Part shown: positions 41,904 through 48,487 of the stretch, one piece after another | Layout: each line of letters starts with the position of its first letter | Position numbering within the stretch: the first letter of the stretch is position 1 | Assembly (NCBI GenBank): GCA_947683425.1 | Contig: CANTUQ010000050.1 | Coordinates: 14,872,501-14,936,500 of the forward strand | From: Excoecaria cochinchinensis | Taxonomy: Eukaryota > Streptophyta > Magnoliopsida > Malpighiales > Euphorbiaceae | DNA length: 64,000 nucleotides | Direction: 5' to 3' | The notes under the pieces: model-generated | The model's input: the letters and a program-made list of their open reading frames with translations, nothing else | Told to the model about the DNA's origin: nothing | Database searches by the model: none | Position numbers and translations under genes: made by a program

Positions 41904-42456
41904 TTGTACGATGTCTACTTTTGCTTGGTCTAATAACTCCTATCTCCAGAAGAGCTTTAATGTGTCGATCAAATTGATCCTTCATTGCTGGTGTCACATG
42001 TTTCAATGGTTTGTCTTCAATGGTCAAATCTGGATTTATGATTTCCAGTTTGCACTGTACTTTATTTTTCTTCCAATGCTTCAGTGGGTTTTCTCCAATG
42101 TACCCTTGCTCTTTTAGCTGACTTATTAATGTACAAAATCTTGCTTCAAATTTTTTATTTTTGAATTCACTCGAAAAATAAATCAGCTCCTTCAAGTCCA
42201 AGTATTCCTGCTCCTCCATATCCAACTCAGGAATAGCTTTTGCTGCCTTTAATTCAAGATCTGCTTGAGTAGCTATTGATGTGATATTTTTGTAGAAGGT
42301 AACTGTGTTTCCTTCTATTCTCAAACCTCCATACATACTTCTGATGAAGTTACATCCAAGGAGCATTTGGATACCGTCGTCTTTTATTGTCATTGGTACT
42401 GCATAAGTGAATGGTATCCGAAATTTGTTACATTCGATGCTCATTGATCCATACTT
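41904..42456 (-). pseudogene. Inverted aspartic-protease end plus RT N-terminal fragment
   Basis: Read on the minus strand, this open stretch encodes the C-terminal half of a retroviral-type aspartic protease (LLGCNFIRSMYGG, followed by GLRIEGNTVTFYKN), a linker, and the first part of RT ending with GVIRPSKSRHRT. The protease active-site half (D-T-G) is absent. In an intact badnavirus polyprotein this region lies just upstream of the RT piece at 41607, so the two fragments come from nearly adjacent parts of the gene but are joined head to head at about 41903/41904. At its other end (42457-42462) it meets the C-terminal tail segment through shared CACATA bases, which suggests microhomology-mediated joining. 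Confidence 0.85.
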
Positions 42457-42801
42457 CACATAGATCAATCACTTGATGCCTACTATGAACAAACATTCTA
42501 TGAGCGAACCAAAGCTGCAGAAAAACTTGAAAAAATGGCAGCAGATAAAGCTGAAATTGCCTTGCATCATTTCCTGGATCTTCTACGAGAAAAAGAAAAA
42601 GCTCATTACAGGGCAGTCACTCCTGGCACACATTGGGACTACCATGGTGAAAAGCTTGAAGAACATCACATGAAACTCTCACTGCTCATCTCTGACTTCA
42701 GAGGACTTATTAGAAATACCCGCCAATGGCCATGCAGTGAAGTCCTCGCCTTCGTGAAATCAGATGGATTCAACTCCGATGGACAAGCCGACACTGACTG
42801 A
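42457..42801 (+). pseudogene. Polyprotein C-terminal tail, copy 1 (5'-truncated)
   Basis: This copy begins at the His codon matching residue 1284 of the long ORF (offset 5246 bp) and stays open to a TGA at 42799-42801. It has one A fewer in the run at about 42670 than the corresponding run in copy 2. Its frame therefore continues about 32 codons further, ending in SDGFNSDGQADTD. The tail is helix-prone and charged (KAAEKLEKMAADKAEIALHH), and I recognise no named domain. In badnaviruses ORF3 ends shortly after RNase H and is followed by the intergenic region, which is the arrangement here. Confidence 0.75.
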
Positions 42802-42826
42802 TCAGAGTTACGAACGGAGCGTGGTG

Positions 42827-43184
42827 GAGTGGAAACAGCAGATTGTGATTATGAAATAAAGTAATAATACAGCTTGCACTAACGTGCCTTATGAGCTGTA
42901 AAGAAAAATATGTATTATTAGTTTGCTTTACTTTACTTTAATAATGCGAATGCTTTATTAAAGTAGGAATCTTTTAAAGTGTGATGTGACAGCACACTAG
43001 CTTTTGAGTGGAAATAGCAGATTGTGATTATGACATAAAGTAATAATACAGCTTGCACTAACGTGCCTTATGAGCTGTAAAGAAAAATATGTATTATTAG
43101 TTTGCTTTACTTTACTTTAATAATGCGAATGCTTTATTAAAGTAGGAATCTTTTAAAGTGTGATGTGACAGCACACTAGCTTTT
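42827..43184 (+). repeat. 179-bp tandem duplication inside promoter copy A
   Basis: Segment 42827-43005 is repeated immediately at 43006-43184, both starting GAGTGGAAA and ending CACTAGCTTTT. The units differ at two visible points: AAACAGCAG versus AAATAGCAG, and GAAATAAAG versus GACATAAAG. Promoter copy B has only one unit. The segment lies upstream of the TATA box, so it may duplicate enhancer elements; that role is inference. Confidence 0.9.
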
Positions 43185-43237
43185 GTCTGTCAAGTCTTTA
43201 GTTGCCACATGTAAAGGCAAGAGTTTCTATTTTGTAT

Positions 43238-43246
43238 TATAAATAG
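43238..43246 (+). promoter_or_regulatory. TATA box of promoter copy A
   Basis: TATAAATAG lies in an AT-rich stretch 174 bp upstream of the primer-binding site. By position it is the core promoter for pregenomic RNA starting near 43270. The equivalent in copy B is at 48306-48314. Confidence 0.8.
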
Positions 43247-43332
43247 GTTTGTAACTTAGAGTTGCAAGACATCCGAGAATCACTCGAAGTCTTACTTCTC
43301 TCTCTTTGTTTATAAGATCCCTCTCTATTATC

Positions 43333-43338
43333 AATAAA
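43333..43338 (+). terminator. Poly(A) signal AATAAA, promoter copy A
   Basis: AATAAA lies about 90 bp downstream of the TATA box. In caulimovirids this promoter-proximal signal is normally bypassed on first passage. It would end transcripts arriving from upstream. Confidence 0.65.
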
Positions 43339-43419
43339 CAATCCAGTTTGTTTACTATAATCTCTTCGTGTTTCTTAGACAAAGTCCAATCTAAGAAAGA
43401 ACGATCCTATTTCCCCTAA

Positions 43420-43437
43420 TGGTATCAGAGCTAGTTA
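43420..43437 (+). other. Primer-binding site for initiator tRNA-Met
   Basis: TGGTATCAGAGCTAGTTA matches the complement of the plant initiator tRNA-Met 3' end over its first 12 bases (TGGTATCAGAGC) and imperfectly after that. This is the minus-strand DNA priming site in badnaviruses and other Caulimoviridae and the conventional zero point of their maps. Promoter copy B diverges from copy A at exactly the base where this site begins. Confidence 0.88.
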
Positions 43438-43579
43438 TGGCAGCTTAAACTCCCCTTCAAGGAAGGATTACGGCAAAGGTATTTATCATCCTTAATAGCT
43501 ACTTCAATATCTTCTGGTATATCGGCTGAAAAACCTAATCAGGAAAACAATGCCACGTACCAGTTTATGTGAGCATTAA
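43437..43579 (+). promoter_or_regulatory. Leader with short upstream ORFs
   Basis: The leader after the primer site carries a three-codon ORF at 43437-43448 (ATG GCA GCT TAA) and a nine-codon ORF at 43550-43579. Short leader ORFs are usual in caulimovirid pregenomic RNA, where they support ribosome shunting. I cannot verify the required stem structure by eye. Confidence 0.5.
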
Positions 43580-43725
43580 TTATCATTATTAAAATTAAGT
43601 TTGTTACTATTTTGTTTTAAAAGAAGCAGTTATTGCCAGTAAGTACGCAAAGAGGGCGGAAGAAGCTGGGATATTCTGTTGTGAAAAACAAAATAATTAG
43701 CAAATTTATTTTAATTTTATAATTA
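43580..43725 (+). other. Remaining leader, no gene seen
   Basis: This is AT-rich non-coding sequence between the last short leader ORF and the ORF1 relic. I see no longer reading frame, repeat or recognisable motif in it. Confidence 0.5.
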
Positions 43726-43857
43726 ATGTCAGCAAGGTTTGAGCAAGCTATTTAGGATTGGTATACCCAAGCTCGTATATCCAACCTTGAATAATTAAAT
43801 CTTGAGATACTTACTCCTTTTTCTTGTTTTAAAAATTCAAACATTTCAGCAACATGA
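43726..43857 (+). pseudogene. Probable ORF1 relic, internally deleted and with two stops
   Basis: An ATG at 43726 opens MSARFEQAI and meets TAG at 43753-43755. The same frame continues DWYTQARISNLE to TAA at 43792-43794, then runs to a TGA at 43855-43857. Start position and composition resemble the N-terminus of badnavirus ORF1 proteins (DUF1319 family), which begin with a similar Trp-containing stretch. Badnavirus ORF1 and ORF2 together normally occupy about 0.8-1 kb, but only 132 bp are present. The final TGA overlaps the ORF3 ATG as ATGA, the usual badnavirus ORF2/ORF3 arrangement, so the end may derive from ORF2. The assignment is by resemblance only. Confidence 0.5.
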
Positions 43858-46800
43858 GTAGAACACAAACAGTAACAGAACAAGCTCCCCCTATCATGGA
43901 AGAAAATCAATCTTCACAAACACCAACCTATGAAGATCAGATTAGAAGCTACAGAAGGAGAGCTAGAGTAAGGCACAACATTGAAAGAAGACTTCAAAGA
44001 AGACGACCTGGAAATTTTGGCCAGTCTTTAGAAAGCATGTTAAATCCTGAAGCTCAGTTAAGGATTTCACAAAGGAGAAGAGCAAATCTAGTTCCTGCAG
44101 AAACTTTATATGATTCTGGTTACTCTCAACCACAACATCGAGTATACCAACACTACTCTGAAAGAAGAATAAGAGTAGTAGAAGAAGGTCAACAAGAAGA
44201 TCTACAGTTTATTGAAGCAGAAAGTTATCAGAGGTTGATGGAAGCAGGTATGCAACACATTCACTTAGGGCTGATGATGATCAGACTTCATGCCCTGCAC
44301 AGAAGGAATGCTGGTACAAGGGCCTTGGTAGTCTTTAGGGATACCAGATGGCGAGGGGATAGATCTATCCTTGGAACAATGGAAGTAGATCTATCAGGAG
44401 GAACTCAACTTGTCTATATTGCACCTGCAATGATGATGAGTATCCAAGACTTCTACAATCATATACAGATCTCTATCCAAACCAGAGGATATGATGATTG
44501 GCAAGGAGGAGAAAGTAACCTTCTCATAACCCGATCTTTAGTAGGAAGATTAACAAACAACAGCTTTGCTGGTTTTCGCTATAATGTTCAACATGTAGCT
44601 GATTACCTCACCAGCAGTGGAATAAGGGCAATACCAGGTGAACCTCACAATTCAAGAGATCTAGAAGGACAGATGTGGAGACTAAGACCTTCTAGGACTA
44701 TTCCTGTAACTCAACCTCAGTCATTATATTCAAGAAGTAGATCAGACGGATCTATCTCCTTGAGATTCAACAATTACAGGGAATCGACACAAAGACCAGA
44801 TCCAAGACACAGTGTTGATGGCCACGAAACAATAGATGAGGAGGATGAGGAGATAGTTGCCTTATTCATTGAAGGAGAAATACCTGAAGATACAAACAAT
44901 CCTTGGAGGTATGGAGAAACATGGGATACTCTTGGAGAACCAAGTGGAAAGTACGACTACTATGTCAAGTACTCAAAACCAGAAAGTGCTAACGTGGCAA
45001 TTGAAACAATTCAGCCTTCTGGATGGGAAGTAGATGAAGAAGATGATGGTACAAAATATCCCCCTGAATGGTACCATCCATGCAACTATCTTTATGATGA
45101 AAAATCAGGAAGAATGCTGGTATACAAACAAAGGTCAGAACCAGTAAAGGAAGAAGCAGCTTTACCTACCACAATCATAAAGGTAGAAGAAAGCAAATGG
45201 GATGCTGAAAGCACGGAATCAACAAATGAGTCAGAATCAACTTATGACTGGGAAAATCCTTTTGCTGCTTTAGCAAAAGAAGAAGAAGATTTACAAGGGA
45301 TAATGGACTACCCAACAAGGAGGCCCTCAGAAATAGGAATGTCAAGTTCTATAACTTCAGTCTATAGACCACCCCAAGAACCAGTAATGGGCCCAGTTCA
45401 ATATCCACCAGCAACATCGACTGGACCAGTTCAAAGCCCAATAACTGTAGATCAAATTACAACTCGAACAAGAGATTTTGGCAGAACATATAATGGTCAG
45501 TGGACTCTTCCCTCAGCCCAGCAAGTAGTGGGAGCCATGTTAATCTTACCAGATGACATTGGATTATACAATGATGTCATTTCAAGATGGGAGTCAATTA
45601 CTCTCAATCTGGTAAATGAGAAAATATGGTCTGACAATAGAGCCAAAGCCATGTATATTGAAAATCTCTTAGGAGAAGTTGAAAAGAAAATTTGGATACA
45701 GTGGAGGAGTCAGTATCTACAGGAATACGAAGACCTACTACTTTTAGCAGAGGACACTCAGAATATTCTCTCACAAATAAGGCGAGTCCTAATTCTTGAG
45801 GACCCTTATCAAGGAGAAACTGAAGAACAAAACAGGGCTTACAATGATCTTGAAAGACTAACTTGTCATAATACCAAAGACATATTTGGTTATATGAATC
45901 AATTCAAGATTCTGGCAGCCAAATCAGGAAAAATGTACTCCAGCCCTGAATTATCAGAAAAATTTTTCAGAAAGATGCCTGCACTAATAGGAAAGGAAGT
46001 AGAAGAAGCATTCAAAGCTAAGCATCCAGGCAATACAATTGGAGTTCTTCCAAGAATCCATTTCGCTTATCAACACTTAGCGGAACTGTGCAAAAAGGCA
46101 GCCCTCCAAAGAAGTCTAAAGGATCTTGATTTCTGTAGCAAGATTCCTGTTCCAGGTTATTACAATAGTGGAAGAAAATATGGACTGAGAAAGTCAAAAA
46201 CTTACAAAGGAAAGCCACATGACAGCCATGTCAGGATTTTCAAAAGAAAGAACAAAGACAAAATGCAAAAATATAAATGTTACATTTGTGGAGAAGAAGG
46301 GAATTTTGCCAGAGAATGCAAAAGGAACCAAGGAAATATAATCAGAGCGGTAGTAATGGATAATCTAGATCTTCCTGAAGATTGGGATATTGTTTCTCTT
46401 GATATGAATGAAGCGCTTAGCGATGCTATATGCAGCATTTCAGAAGGAGAAGCAGGATTAACTGTTCAAAACGCAGGAGCAGTACTAGAAGATCTACCTT
46501 TCAGTGAAACAGGCTTTTTCCTTGGAGAAACAGATTGTGGATGGAGAAGACAAATAACATTACCAGAAGAACAAGAAAATTGCCAGCATCAATGGGAATT
46601 TAATGAAGAAATTCAAGACGTAGCAAAAAGGAATTGTCAGCTATGTCAAATTCAAACAAACTCCAGGATGAGGATTCATTGCCCAAACTGTCAGTTAACA
46701 TGTTGTCCTTTATGTTCAAGTTATTACTTTCATATAAGGATTAACCCAAGACCGGCAGATGATCCAGTTTACAGAACAAAAGATGAGTTCATCAAAGAAC

Positions 46801-47942
46801 TCCTATCTTATGTAAACTATCTTGTAGCTGAAAATACAAGATTGAAAAATATACTGGAGCAACAATTTGAAGAAGACTGGAAAGGATTGGCAAAAATGAA
46901 GCATTATGAAATAGGCACTAGCAAAGGAAAAGAAGCCATTACTGAAAAAGAAGAAGAACAGCTGGAAGAAGATGAACAGTTAGCAAAAAGGGAATCTTTC
47001 CTTTATGTTAAAATCCTTTCAGAAGATGCCAAAGTGCCAAGTAAAGAAAGCAAAGGAGCTGCGGGATGGGACCTATACAGCTCAGCAGATATTGTTGTCA
47101 TCGCTAAAGGAAGAGCTTTAGTCCCAACAGGAATAGGAGTATCGGTCCCACAAGACACTTATGGAAAGATAACTCCAAATCAAGCGCATGCTTTAAAGGA
47201 AGGAATCGACATCAGTGCAGGGATCATTGATAAGGATTATCATGGCCCCATTCAGATATTACTTTTTAACCATGGAGAAAAATCTTTTAAGATAAGAAAA
47301 GGAGATAAGATTGCACAAATCATATTTCAAAAGATAGTGGATCTAAAAGTAATCAGAACAGCTGAGTTGGATAGCACAGAAGGAAAGGACAAAGGTAAAT
47401 ACATTGAACAAGCAAATGTCATGATAGAAAGTGCTCCAATACATACATGGCCAAATCAAGTGATTCGTGGCAACAACTTTACCATTGGATCCAACAAGAA
47501 AATCAACGGTGATAAAGCAACCATCACTCCTTTAAAAACCCACCATCCCAACCACAAGGAAAATCATCAAGATTCAAACAAACTTCCTAAAATGTCTAAC
47601 CAAGGAAGTTCATCCCACAGCCTTTCCAGAATTCCCAACACCATTCCTAACTCTCAAATTAGAAGCCAACAACAACTTGAGGATTATGGAAATTACTGTA
47701 AACACATAGATCAATCACTTGATGCCTACTATGAACAAACATTCTATGAGCGAACCAAAGCTGCAGAAAAACTTGAAAAAATGGCAGCAGATAAAGCTGA
47801 AATTGCCTTGCATCATTTCCTGGATCTTCTACGAGAAAAAGAAAAAGCTCATTACAGGGCAGTCACTCCTGGCACACATTGGGACTACCATGGTGAAAAG
47901 CTTGAAGAACATCACATGAAAACTCTCACTGCTCATCTCTGA
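43854..47942 (+). CDS. Badnavirus-like ORF3 polyprotein, internally deleted (MP-CP-dUTPase plus tail)
   Basis: An uninterrupted 1362-codon frame. Residues 25-110 are the basic N-terminal region typical of badnavirus ORF3 (YEDQIRSYRRRARVRHNIE). About 115-265 is the movement-protein domain (LVVFRDTRW, TMEVDLSGG). About 300-530 is an acidic and Pro-rich linker, and about 545-780 the coat protein. Residues 809-822 form a CCHC-type knuckle with Asn in place of His, and 928-954 a Cys-rich motif. About 1050-1165 is a dUTPase-like domain, and 1196-1362 the C-terminal tail. Intact badnavirus ORF3 proteins are usually about 1,700-2,000 residues and carry protease, RT and RNase H before the end. Here those parts are deleted in frame near residue 1195. 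The start ATG overlaps an upstream TGA (ATGA). The frame ends earlier than in tail copy 1 because of a one-base difference near 47920. Expression would depend on promoter copy A. Confidence 0.9.
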   Translation: MSRTQTVTEQAPPIMEENQSSQTPTYEDQIRSYRRRARVRHNIERRLQRRRPGNFGQSLESMLNPEAQLRISQRRRANLVPAETLYDSGYSQPQHRVYQHYSERRIRVVEEGQQEDLQFIEAESYQRLMEAGMQHIHLGLMMIRLHALHRRNAGTRALVVFRDTRWRGDRSILGTMEVDLSGGTQLVYIAPAMMMSIQDFYNHIQISIQTRGYDDWQGGESNLLITRSLVGRLTNNSFAGFRYNVQHVADYLTSSGIRAIPGEPHNSRDLEGQMWRLRPSRTIPVTQPQSLYSRSRSDGSISLRFNNYRESTQRPDPRHSVDGHETIDEEDEEIVALFIEGEIPEDTNNPWRYGETWDTLGEPSGKYDYYVKYSKPESANVAIETIQPSGWEVDEEDDGTKYPPEWYHPCNYLYDEKSGRMLVYKQRSEPVKEEAALPTTIIKVEESKWDAESTESTNESESTYDWENPFAALAKEEEDLQGIMDYPTRRPSEIGMSSSITSVYRPPQEPVMGPVQYPPATSTGPVQSPITVDQITTRTRDFGRTYNGQWTLPSAQQVVGAMLILPDDIGLYNDVISRWESITLNLVNEKIWSDNRAKAMYIENLLGEVEKKIWIQWRSQYLQEYEDLLLLAEDTQNILSQIRRVLILEDPYQGETEEQNRAYNDLERLTCHNTKDIFGYMNQFKILAAKSGKMYSSPELSEKFFRKMPALIGKEVEEAFKAKHPGNTIGVLPRIHFAYQHLAELCKKAALQRSLKDLDFCSKIPVPGYYNSGRKYGLRKSKTYKGKPHDSHVRIFKRKNKDKMQKYKCYICGEEGNFARECKRNQGNIIRAVVMDNLDLPEDWDIVSLDMNEALSDAICSISEGEAGLTVQNAGAVLEDLPFSETGFFLGETDCGWRRQITLPEEQENCQHQWEFNEEIQDVAKRNCQLCQIQTNSRMRIHCPNCQLTCCPLCSSYYFHIRINPRPADDPVYRTKDEFIKELLSYVNYLVAENTRLKNILEQQFEEDWKGLAKMKHYEIGTSKGKEAITEKEEEQLEEDEQLAKRESFLYVKILSEDAKVPSKESKGAAGWDLYSSADIVVIAKGRALVPTGIGVSVPQDTYGKITPNQAHALKEGIDISAGIIDKDYHGPIQILLFNHGEKSFKIRKGDKIAQIIFQKIVDLKVIRTAELDSTEGKDKGKYIEQANVMIESAPIHTWPNQVIRGNNFTIGSNKKINGDKATITPLKTHHPNHKENHQDSNKLPKMSNQGSSSHSLSRIPNTIPNSQIRSQQQLEDYGNYCKHIDQSLDAYYEQTFYERTKAAEKLEKMAADKAEIALHHFLDLLREKEKAHYRAVTPGTHWDYHGEKLEEHHMKTLTAHL
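44196..44648 (+). other. Movement-protein domain of the polyprotein
   Basis: Residues about 115-265 of the long frame resemble the cell-to-cell movement domain of badnavirus ORF3. They contain ALVVFRDTRWRGDRSI, a TMEVDLSGG strand, and LLITRSLVGRLTN. Such proteins form tubules at plasmodesmata. The domain appears complete and uninterrupted. Confidence 0.8.
45486..46193 (+). other. Coat-protein core of the polyprotein
   Basis: Residues about 545-780 match the badnavirus capsid region in order and character. A Trp-rich helix (KKIWIQWRSQYLQEYEDLL) is followed by the NDLERLTCHN and GYMNQFKILAAKSGKMY segments, then HLAELCKKAALQRSLKD leading into a basic stretch before the zinc knuckle. Part of it is present a second time, inverted, at 48997-49296. 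Confidence 0.8.
46278..46319 (+). other. Zinc knuckle with His replaced by Asn
   Basis: The motif CYICGEEGNFAREC (residues 809-822) has the C-X2-C-X4-?-X4-C spacing of a retroviral CCHC knuckle, but Asn (codon 46302-46304, AAT) stands where His is expected. The inverted copy on the minus strand has CAT, His, at 49071-49073. The change should weaken zinc binding. Confidence 0.9.
46635..46715 (+). other. Second Cys-rich motif typical of badnaviruses
   Basis: Cysteines at residues 928, 931, 943, 946, 951 and 954 give C-X2-C-X11-C-X2-C-X4-C-X2-C, the second cysteine-rich motif reported for badnavirus ORF3. It is the strongest pointer to Badnavirus rather than another caulimovirid genus. Its function is not established. 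Confidence 0.85.
47001..47348 (+). other. dUTPase-like domain in the polyprotein
   Basis: Residues about 1050-1165 resemble trimeric dUTPase. Motif I is GAAGWDLYS, then LVPTGIGVSVP, motif III as GIIDKDYHG, and motif IV as FKIRKGDKIAQIIFQ. Motif II, normally a PRSG-like loop, reads PNQAHA. No Gly-rich motif V is evident; the tail reads DSTEGKDKGKY. dUTPase keeps uracil out of DNA by hydrolysing dUTP. A dUTPase-like domain between the Cys-rich motif and protease is known in only some badnaviruses. With two motifs degenerate, activity is doubtful. Confidence 0.75.
47437..47450 (+). other. Internal deletion junction in ORF3
   Basis: The bases CAATACATACATGG are shared with tail copy 3 at 48530-48543, whereas the sequence before them differs (GTGCTC here, ATAACTG there). 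This marks where the dUTPase end was joined to the C-terminal tail, skipping protease, RT and RNase H. The frame is preserved across the join. Confidence 0.75.
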
Positions 47943-48047
47943 CTTCAGAGGACTTATTAGAAATACCCGCCAATGGCCATGCAGTGAAGTCCTCGCCTTC
48001 GTAAAATCAGATGGATTCAACTCCGATGGACAAGCCGACACTGACTG
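47943..48047 (+). other. Post-stop remainder of tail copy 2
   Basis: These bases correspond to the last coding part of tail copy 1 (42697-42801), but here they lie after the early stop and are out of frame with the long ORF. The homologous TGA lies at the end of this stretch. Otherwise the two copies are nearly identical. Confidence 0.7.
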
Positions 48048-48305
48048 ATCAGAGTTGCGAACGGAGCGTGGTGGAGTGGAAACAGCAGATTGTGATTATG
48101 ACATAAAGTAATAATACAGCTTGCACTAACGTGCCTTATGAGCTGTAAAGAAAAATATGTATTATTAGTTTGCTTTACTTTACTTTAATAATGCGAATGC
48201 TTTATTAAAGTAGGAATCTTTTAAAGTGTGATGTGACAGCACACTAGCTTTTGTCTGTCAAGTCTTTAGTTGCCACATGTAAAGGCAAGAGTTTCTATTT
48301 TGTAT

Positions 48306-48314
48306 TATAAATAG
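48306..48314 (+). promoter_or_regulatory. TATA box of promoter copy B
   Basis: TATAAATAG lies 5068 bp downstream of the copy A element in the same context. Transcripts from it would run into tail copy 3 and then the antisense coat-protein segment. Confidence 0.75.
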
Positions 48315-48400
48315 GTTTGTAACTTAGAGTTGCAAGACATCCGAGAATCACTCGAAGTCTTACTTCTCTCTCTTTGTTTGTAAGATCCCTCTCTATTATC

Positions 48401-48406
48401 AATAAA
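48401..48406 (+). terminator. Poly(A) signal AATAAA, promoter copy B
   Basis: By position this would be the 3' end signal for RNA started at promoter A, about 5.1 kb upstream. Confidence 0.65.
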
Positions 48407-48487
48407 CAATCCAGTTTGTTTACTATAATCTCTTCGTGTTTCTTAGACAAAGTCCAATCTAAGAAAGAACGATCCTATTTCCCCTAA

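Larger units (their letters stand above)
42802..43419 (+). promoter_or_regulatory. Viral intergenic/promoter region, copy A
   Basis: This is the non-coding region between the polyprotein stop and the primer-binding site. It contains a tandemly duplicated 179-bp upstream segment, a TATA box (43238-43246), and an AATAAA (43333-43338) about 90 bp downstream of it. That TATA/poly(A) spacing is the terminal-repeat design of caulimovirid pregenomic RNA, where the poly(A) signal is passed once and used the second time. Compared with copy B (48048-48487), I count about two base differences from the second duplicate on. Confidence 0.85.
48048..48487 (+). promoter_or_regulatory. Viral intergenic/promoter region, copy B
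   Basis: This second direct copy of the intergenic region has a single 179-bp unit. It has a TATA box (48306-48314) and AATAAA (48401-48406), and ends at CCCCTAA, the last base before the primer-binding site in copy A. Downstream it is fused to tail copy 3 instead of the primer site. Relative to promoter A it could supply the 3' end of a terminally redundant RNA. Confidence 0.85.

Noticed and set aside
41481..41933. Satellite-RT fusion as a real gene
   Set aside because: The first 42 codons are satellite and the last 9 are inverted sequence; there is no promoter, and the RT is only a fragment.
41887..42117. Plus-strand 76-codon hydrophobic frame
   Set aside because: It is the antisense of the inverted protease-RT fragment; its hydrophobicity comes from reading that sequence backwards.
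42473..42673. Open frame starting MMPTMNKHSMS and its copies at 47719 and 48812
   Set aside because: It is an alternative frame of the polyprotein tail; the tail frame itself is shared with the long ORF.
46018..46218. Minus-strand 66-codon frame inside the coat region
   Set aside because: It is the antisense shadow of the coat-protein coding sequence with no independent support.
43420..48487. LTR retrotransposon (the tRNA-Met primer site also occurs in Ty1/copia and Ty3/gypsy elements)
   Set aside because: There are no TG...CA-bounded LTRs, integrase or gag. The movement protein, badnavirus Cys-rich motif, coat region and terminal poly(A)/TATA layout fit Caulimoviridae.
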